A stretch of 64,000 bases of DNA. Source: Treponema zioleckii (GTDB lineage Bacteria > Spirochaetota > Spirochaetia > Treponematales > Treponemataceae). The notes beneath the pieces were generated by a model, which ran no database searches, was not told the DNA's origin, and saw only the letters and a program-made list of their open reading frames with translations. The position numbers and the translations under genes were made by a program. The stretch's first letter is position 1; every line of letters begins with the position of its first letter. The DNA lies in NCBI RefSeq assembly GCF_014737315.1, contig NZ_JPUF01000004.1, positions 1-64,000 of the forward strand. Direction: 5' to 3'. Shown in pieces: positions 1 through 7,708 of this stretch.

Positions 1-70
1 ACACAAACTAAAGATAAACGGCAAGGTAAAGGCAAATACAGAACAAGAGAAGATTGCGTCTGAAAGTTGA
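1..70 (+). other. Possible 3' end of a gene entering from the left
   Basis: Two forward frames are open from the window edge and stop at 61-63 and 68-70. The second frame ends ...KANTEQEKIASES and has ordinary protein-like composition. A forward terminator-like hairpin follows at 153-193, which would suit the end of a rightward gene. Too little is present to name a family, and either frame could be chance. Confidence 0.25.
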
Positions 71-152
71 CGGAAAAAGGATATCAATATATATTAAATG
101 GAACGGGGACGCTTGCAAAAAGTGCAACTTGCCTCCGTTAAGCTTGTGTTAT

Positions 153-193
153 AAAGCCCGTTGGAGTTGGTCGCTTCAAGGCGGGCTTTTTTT
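153..193. terminator. Terminator-like hairpin, probably bidirectional
   Basis: An AAAGCCCG stem (153-160) pairs with CGGGCTTT (182-189) across a 21-nt loop and is followed by a T run on the plus strand. On the minus strand it lies about 15 nt past the stop of the tiny toxin gene, so it may end or structure that mRNA as well. Confidence 0.6.
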
Positions 194-205
194 ATGCTCT
201 AAGTC

Positions 206-286
206 CTATTTTTTCAGGAAAGAGAGCAGCTCTATAACAAGAGTGATAATTGCGATGATTAGCATCGCCGTTTCATACTCTGTCAC
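206..286 (-). CDS. 26-aa holin-like membrane toxin (type I toxin, TxpA/Hol_Tox-like)
   Basis: A GTG start at 286 lies 5 nt after a strong AAGGAGG (291-298). The peptide starts VTEYETAMLI, is almost entirely one hydrophobic segment with Ile/Leu/Val repeats, and ends SFLKK. Short acidic N-terminus, single membrane helix and lysine tail match the small holin-like toxins of type I toxin-antitoxin systems, where the mRNA is held in check by its own folding and by an antisense RNA. A perfect 10-bp inverted repeat brackets the gene (128-137 and 313-322) and could pair the 5' leader to the 3' tail. The assignment rests on sequence pattern; the antitoxin RNA is not directly identifiable. Confidence 0.62.
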   Translation of the reverse strand: MTEYETAMLIIAIITLVIELLSFLKK

Positions 287-381
287 AGATGCCTCCTTCA
301 TTCATGAGAAATCGGAGGCAAGCCTCCGCAAATCGCAACCTGATAAAAACCTGTCAGTTCAACTTGCATAAAACCTTCCAT

Positions 382-415
382 ATTATAATTATCGCACGGT
401 TTTAGAAATTCACAA
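382..415 (-). promoter_or_regulatory. Candidate promoter of the tiny toxin
   Basis: Reading the minus strand, TTGTGA (410-415) and GATAAT (388-393) are 16 nt apart; an overlapping TATAAT lies at 382-387. Transcription would start near 376, leaving a leader of about 90 nt that contains the 313-328 hairpin and the ribosome binding site. Confidence 0.45.
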
Positions 416-440
416 AGCAGGGACAGTTAATAATTCTGAA

Positions 441-569
441 TTGCCAGTCGCTTCCGTCATTTCGACTCCGCTGTCTTCGACTCCGCTCAGGCACCGGAAG
501 TTGCTGAGCGCGGTTGGTGAGCGTAGTCGAACCAAAGTCGAAGCATGGTTGCTGAGCGAAGTCGAAGCA
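441..569. repeat. Dispersed REP-like repeats with GAGCGNAGTCGAA core
   Basis: Several direct and inverted copies of a CTGAGCGAAGTCGAAG-like unit are packed here, for example at 553-569 with diverged copies before it. They sit just downstream of the DUF4153 gene on the minus strand. The same core recurs at 10979-11141. Such extragenic palindromes are common in bacteria and can shape 3' ends of transcripts. Confidence 0.6.
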
Positions 570-571
570 CT

Positions 572-2308
572 TTATTTGAAGAACAAATATCCTCTGAACG
601 AGTACGACCGGAACAGTTTTCTGTCCTTGTTGTATTTGTATTCGAGCGATGTAAAGCAGAACGTCGTGTTTTCATCGATCGAGTAGTACAAAGGCTTGCC
701 GTCGTTTTTCTCATCGGCGAGGGAAAATATAAAATCCGTCAAATCGTATTCGCGGCCGTGAATGTCTGTGAAAGTTGCCGCCGTGATTTCCCTCTTGTAG
801 TCGTTCCATTTCTTCGTGTCGTTATCGTAGCCGCTGGAACTTTCGCTTCTGTCGGCGACGGTCATTTCCCGGAATCCTGAAACGTCGAATGGGATTTCCC
901 TTTCTCTGGTCGAGAATGAATATTTTGCGAATTCCTCGGTCTCACGATTTTCCTTTATTCCGAACGCTTCGGTAAAATCTTTGTCGTAGTAATGTTTTTT
1001 TCCGTCTTTGTCGGTCTCAACTTCCTGTGACCACGCAGGCTGCGGAAGTTTGCTTGTCCAAATGATGTAGCGGTAGCTTGAGTACAATGCCGCCCTGTCG
1101 TCGTCGGTGATTGAGCTTTCAAGTCCGGCTTTGTCGTATTCTTTTAATGAGTCGCTTTCGGAATCGTACATGTCGTATTTGTTCAGGATTTTCATCATTA
1201 TCGAATACTGGCTTTTGTGCGCCATTTTGATGAGGTTGAACGGACTTACCGAGTCAACGAGGATTATGAACGAAAGAATCAGAATCGCATAATTCATAAA
1301 TCGGCCTTTTTTTACGAACGTGAGCGCAAACGTGATGACCGAGAAAATGATGAAAAGCAGGCTCGAATATCTGTAGCCTGTAAAGCCGAACGCATTGACG
1401 CGGATAAAATATGCGTAAATCTGAACCGCGACGAGCGGAATGAAAATCAGCGCGCCGAATTTATAGAAGAATCTGATTGCCGGAAGTTCGTCGTATTCGC
1501 GCAGGATAAAATAAAACACGATGTAGAAGCATGAGGCAAACGAAACGAACCAGTTGATTTGTCCCGTCGGCAGCTTGAAAAGAATCAACGCCTTGAGAAG
1601 ATAAGCGTACAGAATCAGAATCAGAATCAAACAGACCGGAAAGAGAATGTAGAGCGCAATCACTTTGAACGCCTTTCCTGAGTCGGTGTCCTGCCGCCGG
1701 TCAAAAAGATAATGCGAGAACGAGTTGATTCCGAAGACGAACGCGCAGAAATAAAGCCCGCATTCATAAACTTCGTATTTGTCCGTGTTCAGAATAAGGT
1801 TCTGCACCGCGTAAATCAGAAGCGAAAGTCCGCCCATCAGAATGAGCGTCATAAATCCACAGAAAAGCGCGTGTTTGAAGACGAGCGCAAAATAAGTGCG
1901 GCTGTTTCCCTTCGGAATGAAGACGAAAAGCGTAATCATAATTCCGGCGCACAAAATTCCGTAATAATACAGGTCGCAAAAAACTTTGTCCCCGAATCCG
2001 CGGCATGAAAAATATCCGAGCGAAAAACCGGCTCCGGCCGAGGCAATCTGAATCAGGTACTTTTTGACGCACGGAAGATTTTTTGTGACGAGCGTTGCCG
2101 GAAGTGCAAAAAGCGTCGCCATCAAAAATGATTTCATAAATTCTTCGTAGTCGATTTTTGCGTCGTACGATGCGAATGATTCAATCGACGCGAACACGAA
2201 CGCCGCGAACGACATCGCAAAAATCACTTTTGCGAACGAAAGGTATTCAAACGCATTGCCGAGCGTTTTTTGAATTCTGTTTTTAATAGAAAGTTTTTCT
2301 TTATTCAT
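572..2308 (-). CDS. DUF4153-type polytopic membrane protein
   Basis: This 578-aa protein has many hydrophobic helices through about residue 360, then a hydrophilic C-terminal region of roughly 200 residues rich in charged and aromatic residues. Overall architecture resembles DUF4153 proteins, common in host-associated bacteria and without an assigned reaction. There is no Shine-Dalgarno; a GATAAT lies 5 nt before the ATG, as at other unit-leading genes here. It is divergent from nfeD across 132 bp. No neighbour suggests a pathway. Membrane protein identity is secure; the family name is from recognition of the sequence style. Confidence 0.7.
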   Translation of the reverse strand: MNKEKLSIKNRIQKTLGNAFEYLSFAKVIFAMSFAAFVFASIESFASYDAKIDYEEFMKSFLMATLFALPATLVTKNLPCVKKYLIQIASAGAGFSLGYFSCRGFGDKVFCDLYYYGILCAGIMITLFVFIPKGNSRTYFALVFKHALFCGFMTLILMGGLSLLIYAVQNLILNTDKYEVYECGLYFCAFVFGINSFSHYLFDRRQDTDSGKAFKVIALYILFPVCLILILILYAYLLKALILFKLPTGQINWFVSFASCFYIVFYFILREYDELPAIRFFYKFGALIFIPLVAVQIYAYFIRVNAFGFTGYRYSSLLFIIFSVITFALTFVKKGRFMNYAILILSFIILVDSVSPFNLIKMAHKSQYSIMMKILNKYDMYDSESDSLKEYDKAGLESSITDDDRAALYSSYRYIIWTSKLPQPAWSQEVETDKDGKKHYYDKDFTEAFGIKENRETEEFAKYSFSTREREIPFDVSGFREMTVADRSESSSGYDNDTKKWNDYKREITAATFTDIHGREYDLTDFIFSLADEKNDGKPLYYSIDENTTFCFTSLEYKYNKDRKLFRSYSFRGYLFFK

Positions 2309-2405
2309 ATTTTATTATCGGAATGAGGGAGGAAAAAAGGGATGTAAATTTTCCCCCTCGCGATGTGTAGAACGAGAGTTTCGTTTGGCGTTCCCCAATT
2401 TATTC

Positions 2406-2433
2406 TTGATTTTGAACTTGTATACACTATAAT
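2406..2433 (+). promoter_or_regulatory. Candidate sigma70 promoter for nfeD-SPFH unit, leaderless
   Basis: TTGATT (2406-2411) and TATAAT (2428-2433) are separated by 16 nt. The -10 ends 7 nt before the ATG at 2441, so transcription should begin at or beside the start codon; no ribosome binding site is present. Confidence 0.6.
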
Positions 2434-2440
2434 AATTTTT

Positions 2441-2893
2441 ATGAATGGTTTTATTCTTTCGAATCTTTATTGGATTTGGCTTGCAGTCTGCATTATTTGT
2501 TTTGTGATTGAGGCGGGAACTCTTTCTCTCACAACGATTTGGTTTGGATTTTCGGCTTTTTTGATGATTTTCGTCTCCCTCTTTAAAATAAATCCTGTTG
2601 TGCAGTTTTTGATTTTTGTGGCAATTTCCCTCCTGCTTTTGATTTTTACGCGACCTGTTCTTGCAAAAAAACTTAGCGTCAAAAAAACACCCACGAACAG
2701 CGATTCTCTCATTCAAAAAGAGTGTGTCGTTACCAAAGAAATTACTCCACTTTCAAAAGGGCAGGTTAAGATTGCCGGAGTCGGAGTGGAATGGCAGGCT
2801 GAGAGTTCTGATTCCTCTGAGATTCCTGTGGGAACGCACTGTATAATAGAAGAAATTAGAGGGGCCACTGTAATAGTAAGTGAGCGTCCTTAA
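2441..2893 (+). CDS. NfeD-like membrane protein
   Basis: This 150-aa protein has two to three N-terminal membrane segments (about residues 5-75), a short linker and a C-terminal OB-fold-like soluble domain ending in ...GATVIVSERP, which is the short NfeD layout. NfeD proteins pair with SPFH/stomatin proteins in membrane microdomains, and an SPFH gene follows after 27 bp. I chose ATG 2441 over the upstream in-frame ATG at 2363 because hydrophobic NfeD sequence begins there and a promoter -10 sits 7 nt upstream, within the longer reading. The transcript would be essentially leaderless. Confidence 0.8.
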   Translation: MNGFILSNLYWIWLAVCIICFVIEAGTLSLTTIWFGFSAFLMIFVSLFKINPVVQFLIFVAISLLLLIFTRPVLAKKLSVKKTPTNSDSLIQKECVVTKEITPLSKGQVKIAGVGVEWQAESSDSSEIPVGTHCIIEEIRGATVIVSERP

Positions 2894-2920
2894 AAATAAA
2901 AATAAAACGGAGGAATAAAA

Positions 2921-3868
2921 ATGACACCTTCTCTTTATGTAATCGGAGCGGCGGTTTTTATCGTGATGATTTTGATTATCTCGAACATAAAAGTCGTTTC
3001 GCAGTCACATGCGTTCATTATTGAGCGGCTTGGAACTTATCTTACCACATGGCAGACTGGGCTTCATGTAAAAGTTCCGTTCATTGACCGCGTTGCGAAC
3101 CACATTTCCCTAAAGGAAAAAGTTCTTGATTTTCCGCCACAGCCTGTAATTACAAAAGACAACGTAACGATGAATATTGACACCGTTGTTTACATGCAGA
3201 TTACCGACCCTAAACTTTACACTTATGGTGTTGAGAATCCTATGACTGCGATTGAGAATTTGAGCGCAACGACTTTACGAAACATTATTGGCGAGCTTGA
3301 ACTTGATTCAACGTTGACGAGCCGTGATTTAATCAACACGAAGATGCGAGCGATTCTTGACGAGGCGACTGATCCGTGGGGAATAAAGGTGAACCGAGTT
3401 GAGGTTAAGAACATTATGCCGCCGAATGCAATCCGCGAGGCTATGGAAAAGCAGATGCGTGCCGAGCGAGAGCGACGCGAGAAGATTTTGATTGCGGAAG
3501 GTCAGAAGCAGTCTGAAATTCTTGTTGCCGAGGGAAAAAAACAGTCGCGAATTCTTGAAGCAGAGGCAGACAAAGAATCAAGAATCCTTGAAGCGGAAGC
3601 TGAGCGTGAGGCTCTTATTAAAAAGGCAGAAGGTGAGGCTCAGTCAATCTTGAAGATTCAGCAGGCTACTGCAGACGGTCTAAAGATGATTAAAGAAGTC
3701 GGTCTTGATGACAAGGTTATAAAATTGAAGAGTCTTGAGTCGCTGGAACGTGCAGCTGACGGTCGTGCAACCAAGATTATCGTTCCTGCCGATTTCCAGA
3801 ATCTCGCCGGAGTTGTCGCATCTGTTTCGGAAATTGCGAAAGGAACCAAAGGAAACGCGGAAAGTTAA
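2921..3868 (+). CDS. SPFH/band 7 protein (stomatin/QmcA-like)
   Basis: The 315-aa protein has an N-terminal membrane anchor (about residues 3-22), an SPFH domain (IIERLGTYLTTWQTGLHVKV through about residue 185) and a long charged coiled coil with repeats such as ILEAEADKESRILEAEAERE, ending in a C-terminal oligomerisation region. It would form membrane rings that organise proteins or proteases. A CGGAGG lies before the ATG. It is the second gene of the nfeD unit, the usual partnership. Its last codons lie in the first copy of a 50-bp tandem duplication (3851-3950). Confidence 0.88.
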   Translation: MTPSLYVIGAAVFIVMILIISNIKVVSQSHAFIIERLGTYLTTWQTGLHVKVPFIDRVANHISLKEKVLDFPPQPVITKDNVTMNIDTVVYMQITDPKLYTYGVENPMTAIENLSATTLRNIIGELELDSTLTSRDLINTKMRAILDEATDPWGIKVNRVEVKNIMPPNAIREAMEKQMRAERERREKILIAEGQKQSEILVAEGKKQSRILEAEADKESRILEAEAEREALIKKAEGEAQSILKIQQATADGLKMIKEVGLDDKVIKLKSLESLERAADGRATKIIVPADFQNLAGVVASVSEIAKGTKGNAES

Positions 3869-3950
3869 TTTTGAGAATTTAAGTTCACTTGTGCGTTTAC
3901 GGAAACGCTGCAAGTTGATTTTGAGAATAGAATTTTACTTGTGCGTTTCC
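3851..3950. repeat. 50-bp tandem duplication over the end of the SPFH gene
   Basis: Positions 3851-3900 and 3901-3950 are near-identical, both starting GGAAACGC and ending ACTTGTGCGTTT. Copy one contains the stop codon of the SPFH gene, and copy two is noncoding. Confidence 0.7.
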
Positions 3951-3953
3951 TGA

Positions 3954-4042
3954 GAGTTTTTCCTATCGGAAAAACTCGCGCTTTGGTGGGACGGCTTGCA
4001 GGTGTTCACAAAACACGGCGGCAAGGAATGCCGTGTTTTGTG
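3954..4042. repeat. Paired stem-loops with GCGCTTTGGTGGG core
   Basis: A 10-bp stem with a TATC loop (3954-3977) is followed by a CGCGCTTTGGTGGGACGG core (3977-3994) and a 12-bp stem around the CACAAAACACGG arm (4007-4018 with 4031-4042). No T run follows, so they are not simple terminators. The core recurs at 17311 and similar stem-loops at 25511-25620 and 40983-41087. Confidence 0.6.
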
Positions 4043-4160
4043 AAGGCAGTTTTGTCGTTCGCGCAACGCGAGCAACTTTGAGGTGGACAGTCAACTTGCC
4101 TTTTGCGCACCACCTCGTATATTTTGCTTTCAGTTTTTATATGCAGCTTACAAAGGTTTT

Positions 4161-4620
4161 TGTGGTTTCGATACGCTTCGCTACTCAACCACCGACATCC
4201 TTATCTGTGTCCTATCTGTGTCAATCCGTGTTCATCTGTGTCAGTGGAACGGCGGAGTAATTTTTCGCTCCGCGAGAATTTGTTTCGCCGTTCCTCTCAG
4301 TTTTGCAAGACAAAACTGAAAAATGGGTTTAATGCAGTTTCCCGCGGTTGTGGTTTCGACTACGCTCAACCACCGGGTTTCTCAATCTATCTGTGCCCCA
4401 TCTGTGTTAATCTGTGTTCATCTGTGTCAGTGGAACGGCGGAGTAATTTTTCGCTCCGCAATAATTAGTTTCGCCGTTCCTCTCACTTTTGCAAGACAAA
4501 ACTGAAAAATGGGTTCAATGTATTTTCCCACGGTTGTGGTTTCGATACGCTCCGCTACTCAACCACCGACATCCCTATCTGTGTCCCATCACGGTTCATC
4601 TGTGTTCATCTGTGGTTAAT
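4161..4620. repeat. About 187-bp tandem repeat, 2.5 copies
   Basis: GTGGTTTCG recurs at 4162, 4350 and 4536, and each copy continues with short ATCTGTGT units, then GTGGAACGGCGGAGTAA and a TTTTGCAAGACAAAACTG hairpin. The third copy is cut short. The internal ATCTGTGT units form a smaller repeat. It fills the whole gap to panD; small forward ORFs across it are translations of repeat DNA and not genes. Confidence 0.75.
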
Positions 4621-4634
4621 CTCGCCACCACTTT

Positions 4635-5021
4635 TTACACGTTTACCAAAGTTCCGCTTTTCATTTCGTGTTTGCCGGCTTCTTTTGGCTTGTTCTGGTC
4701 GTCGAGGAGAACTACCTGTGGAACCCATGAGTCGGCTTCTTTGTCATCAATCCAAGTGAATGTTACGATTATGATTTTGTCGCCTGGCTGAGCCATTCGA
4801 GCAGCGGCACCGTTAAGACAGAATTCGCCTTTGTTTCCGGGAATGATGTATGTTGAAAAACGTGCACCGTTGTTGATGTTATAAATGTCAACTTTTTCGT
4901 AATTGTGCATTCCTGCGAGTTTTATAAGTTCCGTGTCAATCGAGATTGAGCCTTCGTAATTCAGGTTTGCGTTTGTGACTGTGGCTCTGTGGAGTTTCGA
5001 TTTTAATACTTCAATTTGCAT
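4635..5021 (-). CDS. panD: Aspartate 1-decarboxylase (pantothenate synthesis)
   Basis: PanD makes beta-alanine from L-aspartate in the cytoplasm for pantothenate synthesis. The 128-aa length is typical. The self-cleavage site that yields the pyruvoyl cofactor is visible as Gly24-Ser25 in YEGSISID, with the conserved Lys9-Leu-His11-Arg region just before it and NGAAAR at about residues 71-76. A GAGGTG ribosome binding site precedes the ATG. It is the last gene of the minus-strand panB-panC-coaX-panD unit, 31 bp after coaX. Confidence 0.96.
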   Translation of the reverse strand: MQIEVLKSKLHRATVTNANLNYEGSISIDTELIKLAGMHNYEKVDIYNINNGARFSTYIIPGNKGEFCLNGAAARMAQPGDKIIIVTFTWIDDKEADSWVPQVVLLDDQNKPKEAGKHEMKSGTLVNV

Positions 5022-5052
5022 GATTCACCTCGAATTAAAAAAGTTTGCCGCG

Positions 5053-5823
5053 TTAGCGGTTCATTTCAAGTGCGTTTTTTACGCCCAAAAGAACAAGTTC
5101 AGGAACGATTTCGTCAAAAAGATTGTAGCTTTCGAATGTTCGGGCAAAACCGCCTGTTCCTACAACGAACGGTTTCTCGCCGCCAAATATTTTTTTCTGA
5201 TATTGATAGCAGAATTCTTTTATTGCGCCTGCATTTCCAAAGTAGATTCCCGACTGAATCGCTTCGATTGTACTTTGCCCGCAAATCTTGTTCGCCTTTA
5301 TGATTTCTACCGTCGGAAGTTTTGAAGTTCCGCTCGCCAATGCCTGAACGGAAATTTTTAACCCCGGCATAATCGCGCCGCCCAAATATTCTTTGTCTTT
5401 GGTCACAACATCGATTGTCGTTGCCGTTCCCATATCAATGACGACAAGATTTTGGTTCGGATGCCGATTTGCAGCTCCGATTGCGGCCGCAATTCTGTCT
5501 GCGCCGATTTCTTTTGGATTTGAGTATTTGAGTTTTAGTCCTGTTTTTATGCCAGACTGAATAAAAAGTGCCTCAACGCCAAAATATTTTTTTAGCGCGC
5601 TTGAAAGTGAGTAGTTAATCGGAGGAACTACCGAGCAACAACAGATGTCTTTTATTTCTTTCCAGTCGATTCCGTTTTCGCGAAGCACGGAACGCAGAAA
5701 AATCCCGATTTCATCGGACGTTGAATTCTTGTCTGTCGTCTGCCTGAATTGGAGCACAAGTTTGTTGTCATTAAAAATTCCGCCAGTCATGGTGGAATTT
5801 CCCACATCTAGTGTCAGAATCAT
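5053..5823 (-). CDS. coaX: Type III pantothenate kinase
   Basis: CoaX phosphorylates pantothenate, the first committed CoA step. The 256-aa protein carries the ASKHA-fold motifs: phosphate-1 DVGNSTMTGGIF at the N-terminus, GADRIAAAIGA, and the phosphate-2 loop DMGTATTIDVV with the catalytic Asp. GGVGTGG-type C-terminal sequence appears as VVGTGGFAR. GGAGG lies ahead of the ATG. Spacing of 28 bp from panC places it in the same operon, so vitamin B5 synthesis and its activation are made together. Confidence 0.95.
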   Translation of the reverse strand: MILTLDVGNSTMTGGIFNDNKLVLQFRQTTDKNSTSDEIGIFLRSVLRENGIDWKEIKDICCCSVVPPINYSLSSALKKYFGVEALFIQSGIKTGLKLKYSNPKEIGADRIAAAIGAANRHPNQNLVVIDMGTATTIDVVTKDKEYLGGAIMPGLKISVQALASGTSKLPTVEIIKANKICGQSTIEAIQSGIYFGNAGAIKEFCYQYQKKIFGGEKPFVVGTGGFARTFESYNLFDEIVPELVLLGVKNALEMNR

Positions 5824-5851
5824 AGGTTCCTCCGAACGAAAAGTTACGTTG

Positions 5852-6607
5852 CTATGCGTTAACGTTGTCGATTAAACGAACGTCTTCCAAGAATGCTGCA
5901 GCGTAAAGTCTTCCCTTATATTCAGTTATGTAGTCAACCTTGAATCCTGCCTCTGTGAGCAATGCTTCTTTTTCGGCAATTGATTTTTTCATCGCAAGGA
6001 TTTCGTGAAGTTTCGGGGCTTTTGCAAGTCCCTCTGCGCTGAGCTTGCGGTTTCTAGAGCTGATTGCAAGTCCGTTTTCCTCGCGCACGATTGGGCACGG
6101 AATAAGGTTTATGTCGAGGAAGAACGCTTCTACCATGCCTTTAAGGAGCTGGTACTGCTGGAAATCTTTCTCGCCAAAATATGCGTTTGTTGGTCTGATG
6201 ATGTTGAAGAACTTCATTACAACCGTAAGAACGCCGTCAAAATGTCCTGGTCGCTTTGCGCCGCAGAGCATTTTTGAAAAATCTGTCTCAATCACTTTGT
6301 ATTTGTAATCGTCTGGATACATTACGGTGTAAGTCGGTGCAAAAAGATAGTCGATTCCTGCGCTTTCAAGAAGTTTAACGTCGTCGTCAAAATTTGCAGG
6401 GTAGGTCTCAAGGTCTTTTTTGTCGTTGAACTGAGTTGGGTTCAAATAAACGCTTGCAACGGCGATTTCGTTTTCTGCGCGGCATTTTTTCATCAATGAA
6501 AGGTGACCTGCGTGAAGTCCGCCCATTGTCGGAACAAAGCCGATTTTTTTGTTCTTAAAAGTCTCTCTTTCTTTTTTCCATTCTTCAACGGTTCGTATGA
6601 TTTTCAT
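5852..6607 (-). CDS. panC: Pantothenate synthetase (pantoate-beta-alanine ligase)
   Basis: PanC joins pantoate and beta-alanine using ATP. Family motifs are present: FVPTMGGLHAGHLSLM with the HxGH-type nucleotide site, ASVYLNPTQF, the FGEKDFQQ segment, and ISSRNRKLS corresponding to the KMSKS-like loop. At 251 aa it is shorter than the roughly 280-aa enterobacterial enzyme, mainly at the C-terminus, which ends at LIDNVNA. GAGGAC precedes the ATG. It lies between panB and coaX. Confidence 0.95.
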   Translation of the reverse strand: MKIIRTVEEWKKERETFKNKKIGFVPTMGGLHAGHLSLMKKCRAENEIAVASVYLNPTQFNDKKDLETYPANFDDDVKLLESAGIDYLFAPTYTVMYPDDYKYKVIETDFSKMLCGAKRPGHFDGVLTVVMKFFNIIRPTNAYFGEKDFQQYQLLKGMVEAFFLDINLIPCPIVREENGLAISSRNRKLSAEGLAKAPKLHEILAMKKSIAEKEALLTEAGFKVDYITEYKGRLYAAAFLEDVRLIDNVNA

Positions 6608-6653
6608 TTTAGTCCTCGATAATTCAAAAATTTTGTAAGTTGTGCAATGTCAC

Positions 6654-6718
6654 TCTGAACTCGATTTTGAATCTGCTTTATAAGCAAAGTCAAAACAGAT
6701 TCCGAAAAAAAGTTCAGA
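6654..6718. repeat. Dispersed stem-loop repeat between panB and panC
   Basis: TCTGAACT (6654-6661) pairs with AGTTCAGA (6711-6718), with an inner AATCTG/CAGATT stem. It is a diverged member of the intergenic family seen intact at 14501-14565 and 21321-21405. Lying inside the operon, it could affect relative panB and panC mRNA levels. Confidence 0.5.
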
Positions 6719-6751
6719 ATGCCAATTTTCGAAGTTCCCTTGCTTTATTTA

Positions 6752-7525
6752 TTAGTTTGCCTCGCCTGGAAAAACGCTCTCCGAAACTTCGTGTGCGTAC
6801 TGGTTCATCGCGTTTTTTATTAAATCCAAGCCCTGTAAATACTGCTTTACGAATTTTGGCTTGAATCCGCTCATTCCGAGCATGTCCTGCAGAACGAGAA
6901 CTTGTCCGTCGCAGTTAACGCCCGCTCCGATTCCGATTGTCGCAATTCCAGAAGCCTGCGTGATTTTTGTTGCCAAATCGTGCGGAATGCACTCCAAAAC
7001 CATTGAGAAGCAGCCAACTTCTTCGGCGAGTTTTGCCTCTTCCATGATTTTTGCCGCTGCCTGTTCCGTTTTGCCCTGCATTTTGTGGCCGCCGAATGCC
7101 TGATAGAACTGCGGCGTGAGTCCCAAATGGGCCATTACCGGAATGCCGGACATTACAAGATGTCTAAGAACTTCTTCCTGCCCGAAAACGCCCTCGATTT
7201 TTACGGCGTTCGCTCCGGCCTGCAAAAGCTTTCCGGCACAATCCGTAGCGTAGTCAATTCCTTTGCGGGTTGTCAAAAACGGCATGTCCGCAACGATGAA
7301 TTTTGAAGTCCCGTTCCGAACCGAGCGAGTGTGCTCTGCCATCCATTCAATTTTTGCAGGAATCGTGGTGCTTTCGCCGTGCATTACCATTGAGCACGAG
7401 TCGCCAATAAGAATCGTGTCTATATCAGTTTGGTCTATGATTTTTGCGAATGTTGAATCATAGCATGTAATCATTGAGATTTTTTTTCCGTCGCGTTTGT
7501 AAGCGGAAAAATCAAGTGTTGTCAT
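6752..7525 (-). CDS. panB: 3-methyl-2-oxobutanoate hydroxymethyltransferase
   Basis: PanB converts ketoisovalerate and methylene-THF into ketopantoate, the first pantothenate step. The 257-aa protein has the expected signature stretches MITCYDSTFAKI, LIGDSCSMVMHG, VKIEGG-like AVKIEGVFG, PVMAHLGLTPQ and IGIGAGVNCDGQVLVLQDMLG. GGAGG precedes the ATG. It leads the minus-strand pan operon; no panE is seen nearby. Confidence 0.95.
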   Translation of the reverse strand: MTTLDFSAYKRDGKKISMITCYDSTFAKIIDQTDIDTILIGDSCSMVMHGESTTIPAKIEWMAEHTRSVRNGTSKFIVADMPFLTTRKGIDYATDCAGKLLQAGANAVKIEGVFGQEEVLRHLVMSGIPVMAHLGLTPQFYQAFGGHKMQGKTEQAAAKIMEEAKLAEEVGCFSMVLECIPHDLATKITQASGIATIGIGAGVNCDGQVLVLQDMLGMSGFKPKFVKQYLQGLDLIKNAMNQYAHEVSESVFPGEAN

Positions 7526-7566
7526 AGTACCTGTCCTCCAAGATCAAGTCTAAAAAAAAGTTTGTC

Positions 7567-7656
7567 GCATTCTGAAAATCAGAAAAATCAGAGCTAAAAA
7601 GTCTCTGTTATTGAAGATTCTAAAAAATGAGTTTTTAGAATCAACTCTGAGAATGC
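7567..7656 (-). promoter_or_regulatory. Structured leader of the pan operon
   Basis: The panB leader of about 150 nt contains an 11-bp hairpin (7616-7626 with 7632-7642) enclosed by a GCATTCT/AGAATGC helix (7567-7573 with 7650-7656). The layout is a folded 5' UTR of the kind that can regulate pan genes; I cannot show that it matches the known pan RNA motif. Confidence 0.4.
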
Positions 7657-7680
7657 AGTGGCAAAAATTACCTATATTTG

Positions 7681-7708
7681 ATTTTACGATTTATAGGAAT
7701 TTTTGCAA
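7681..7708 (-). promoter_or_regulatory. Candidate promoter of the pan operon
   Basis: On the minus strand TTGCAA (7703-7708) and TAAAAT (7681-7686) are 16 nt apart, placing the start of transcription near 7675, about 150 nt before panB. Confidence 0.5.

Larger units (their letters stand above)
128..322 (-). ncRNA. Structured toxin-locus RNA with closing 5'-3' helix
   Basis: CTTGCCTCCG at 128-137 is the exact reverse complement of CGGAGGCAAG at 313-322. In the minus-strand transcript the arms would fall in the leader and past the coding region, giving a long-range closing helix. The leader arm also folds locally (313-319 with 322-328), so two competing structures are possible. This is typical of type I toxin mRNAs; an antisense antitoxin from the plus strand over the 3' part is inferred only. 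Confidence 0.4.

Noticed and set aside
54-371. 105-aa forward ORF at the left edge
   Set aside because: It runs through a terminator hairpin and antisense to the tiny toxin, with no ribosome binding site and no family-like sequence.
545-2072. Several forward and reverse ORFs of 60-110 codons inside the DUF4153 gene
   Set aside because: They are other-frame shadows of a 578-codon gene with consistent membrane-protein coding pattern.
4161-4620. Possible CRISPR array
   Set aside because: Copies are about 187 bp with near-identical interiors and no unique spacers; no cas genes in the window.
4033-4791. Forward ORFs across the repeat region before panD
   Set aside because: They translate the about 187-bp repeat units (repeated CVNPCSSVS-like strings) and lack ribosome binding sites.
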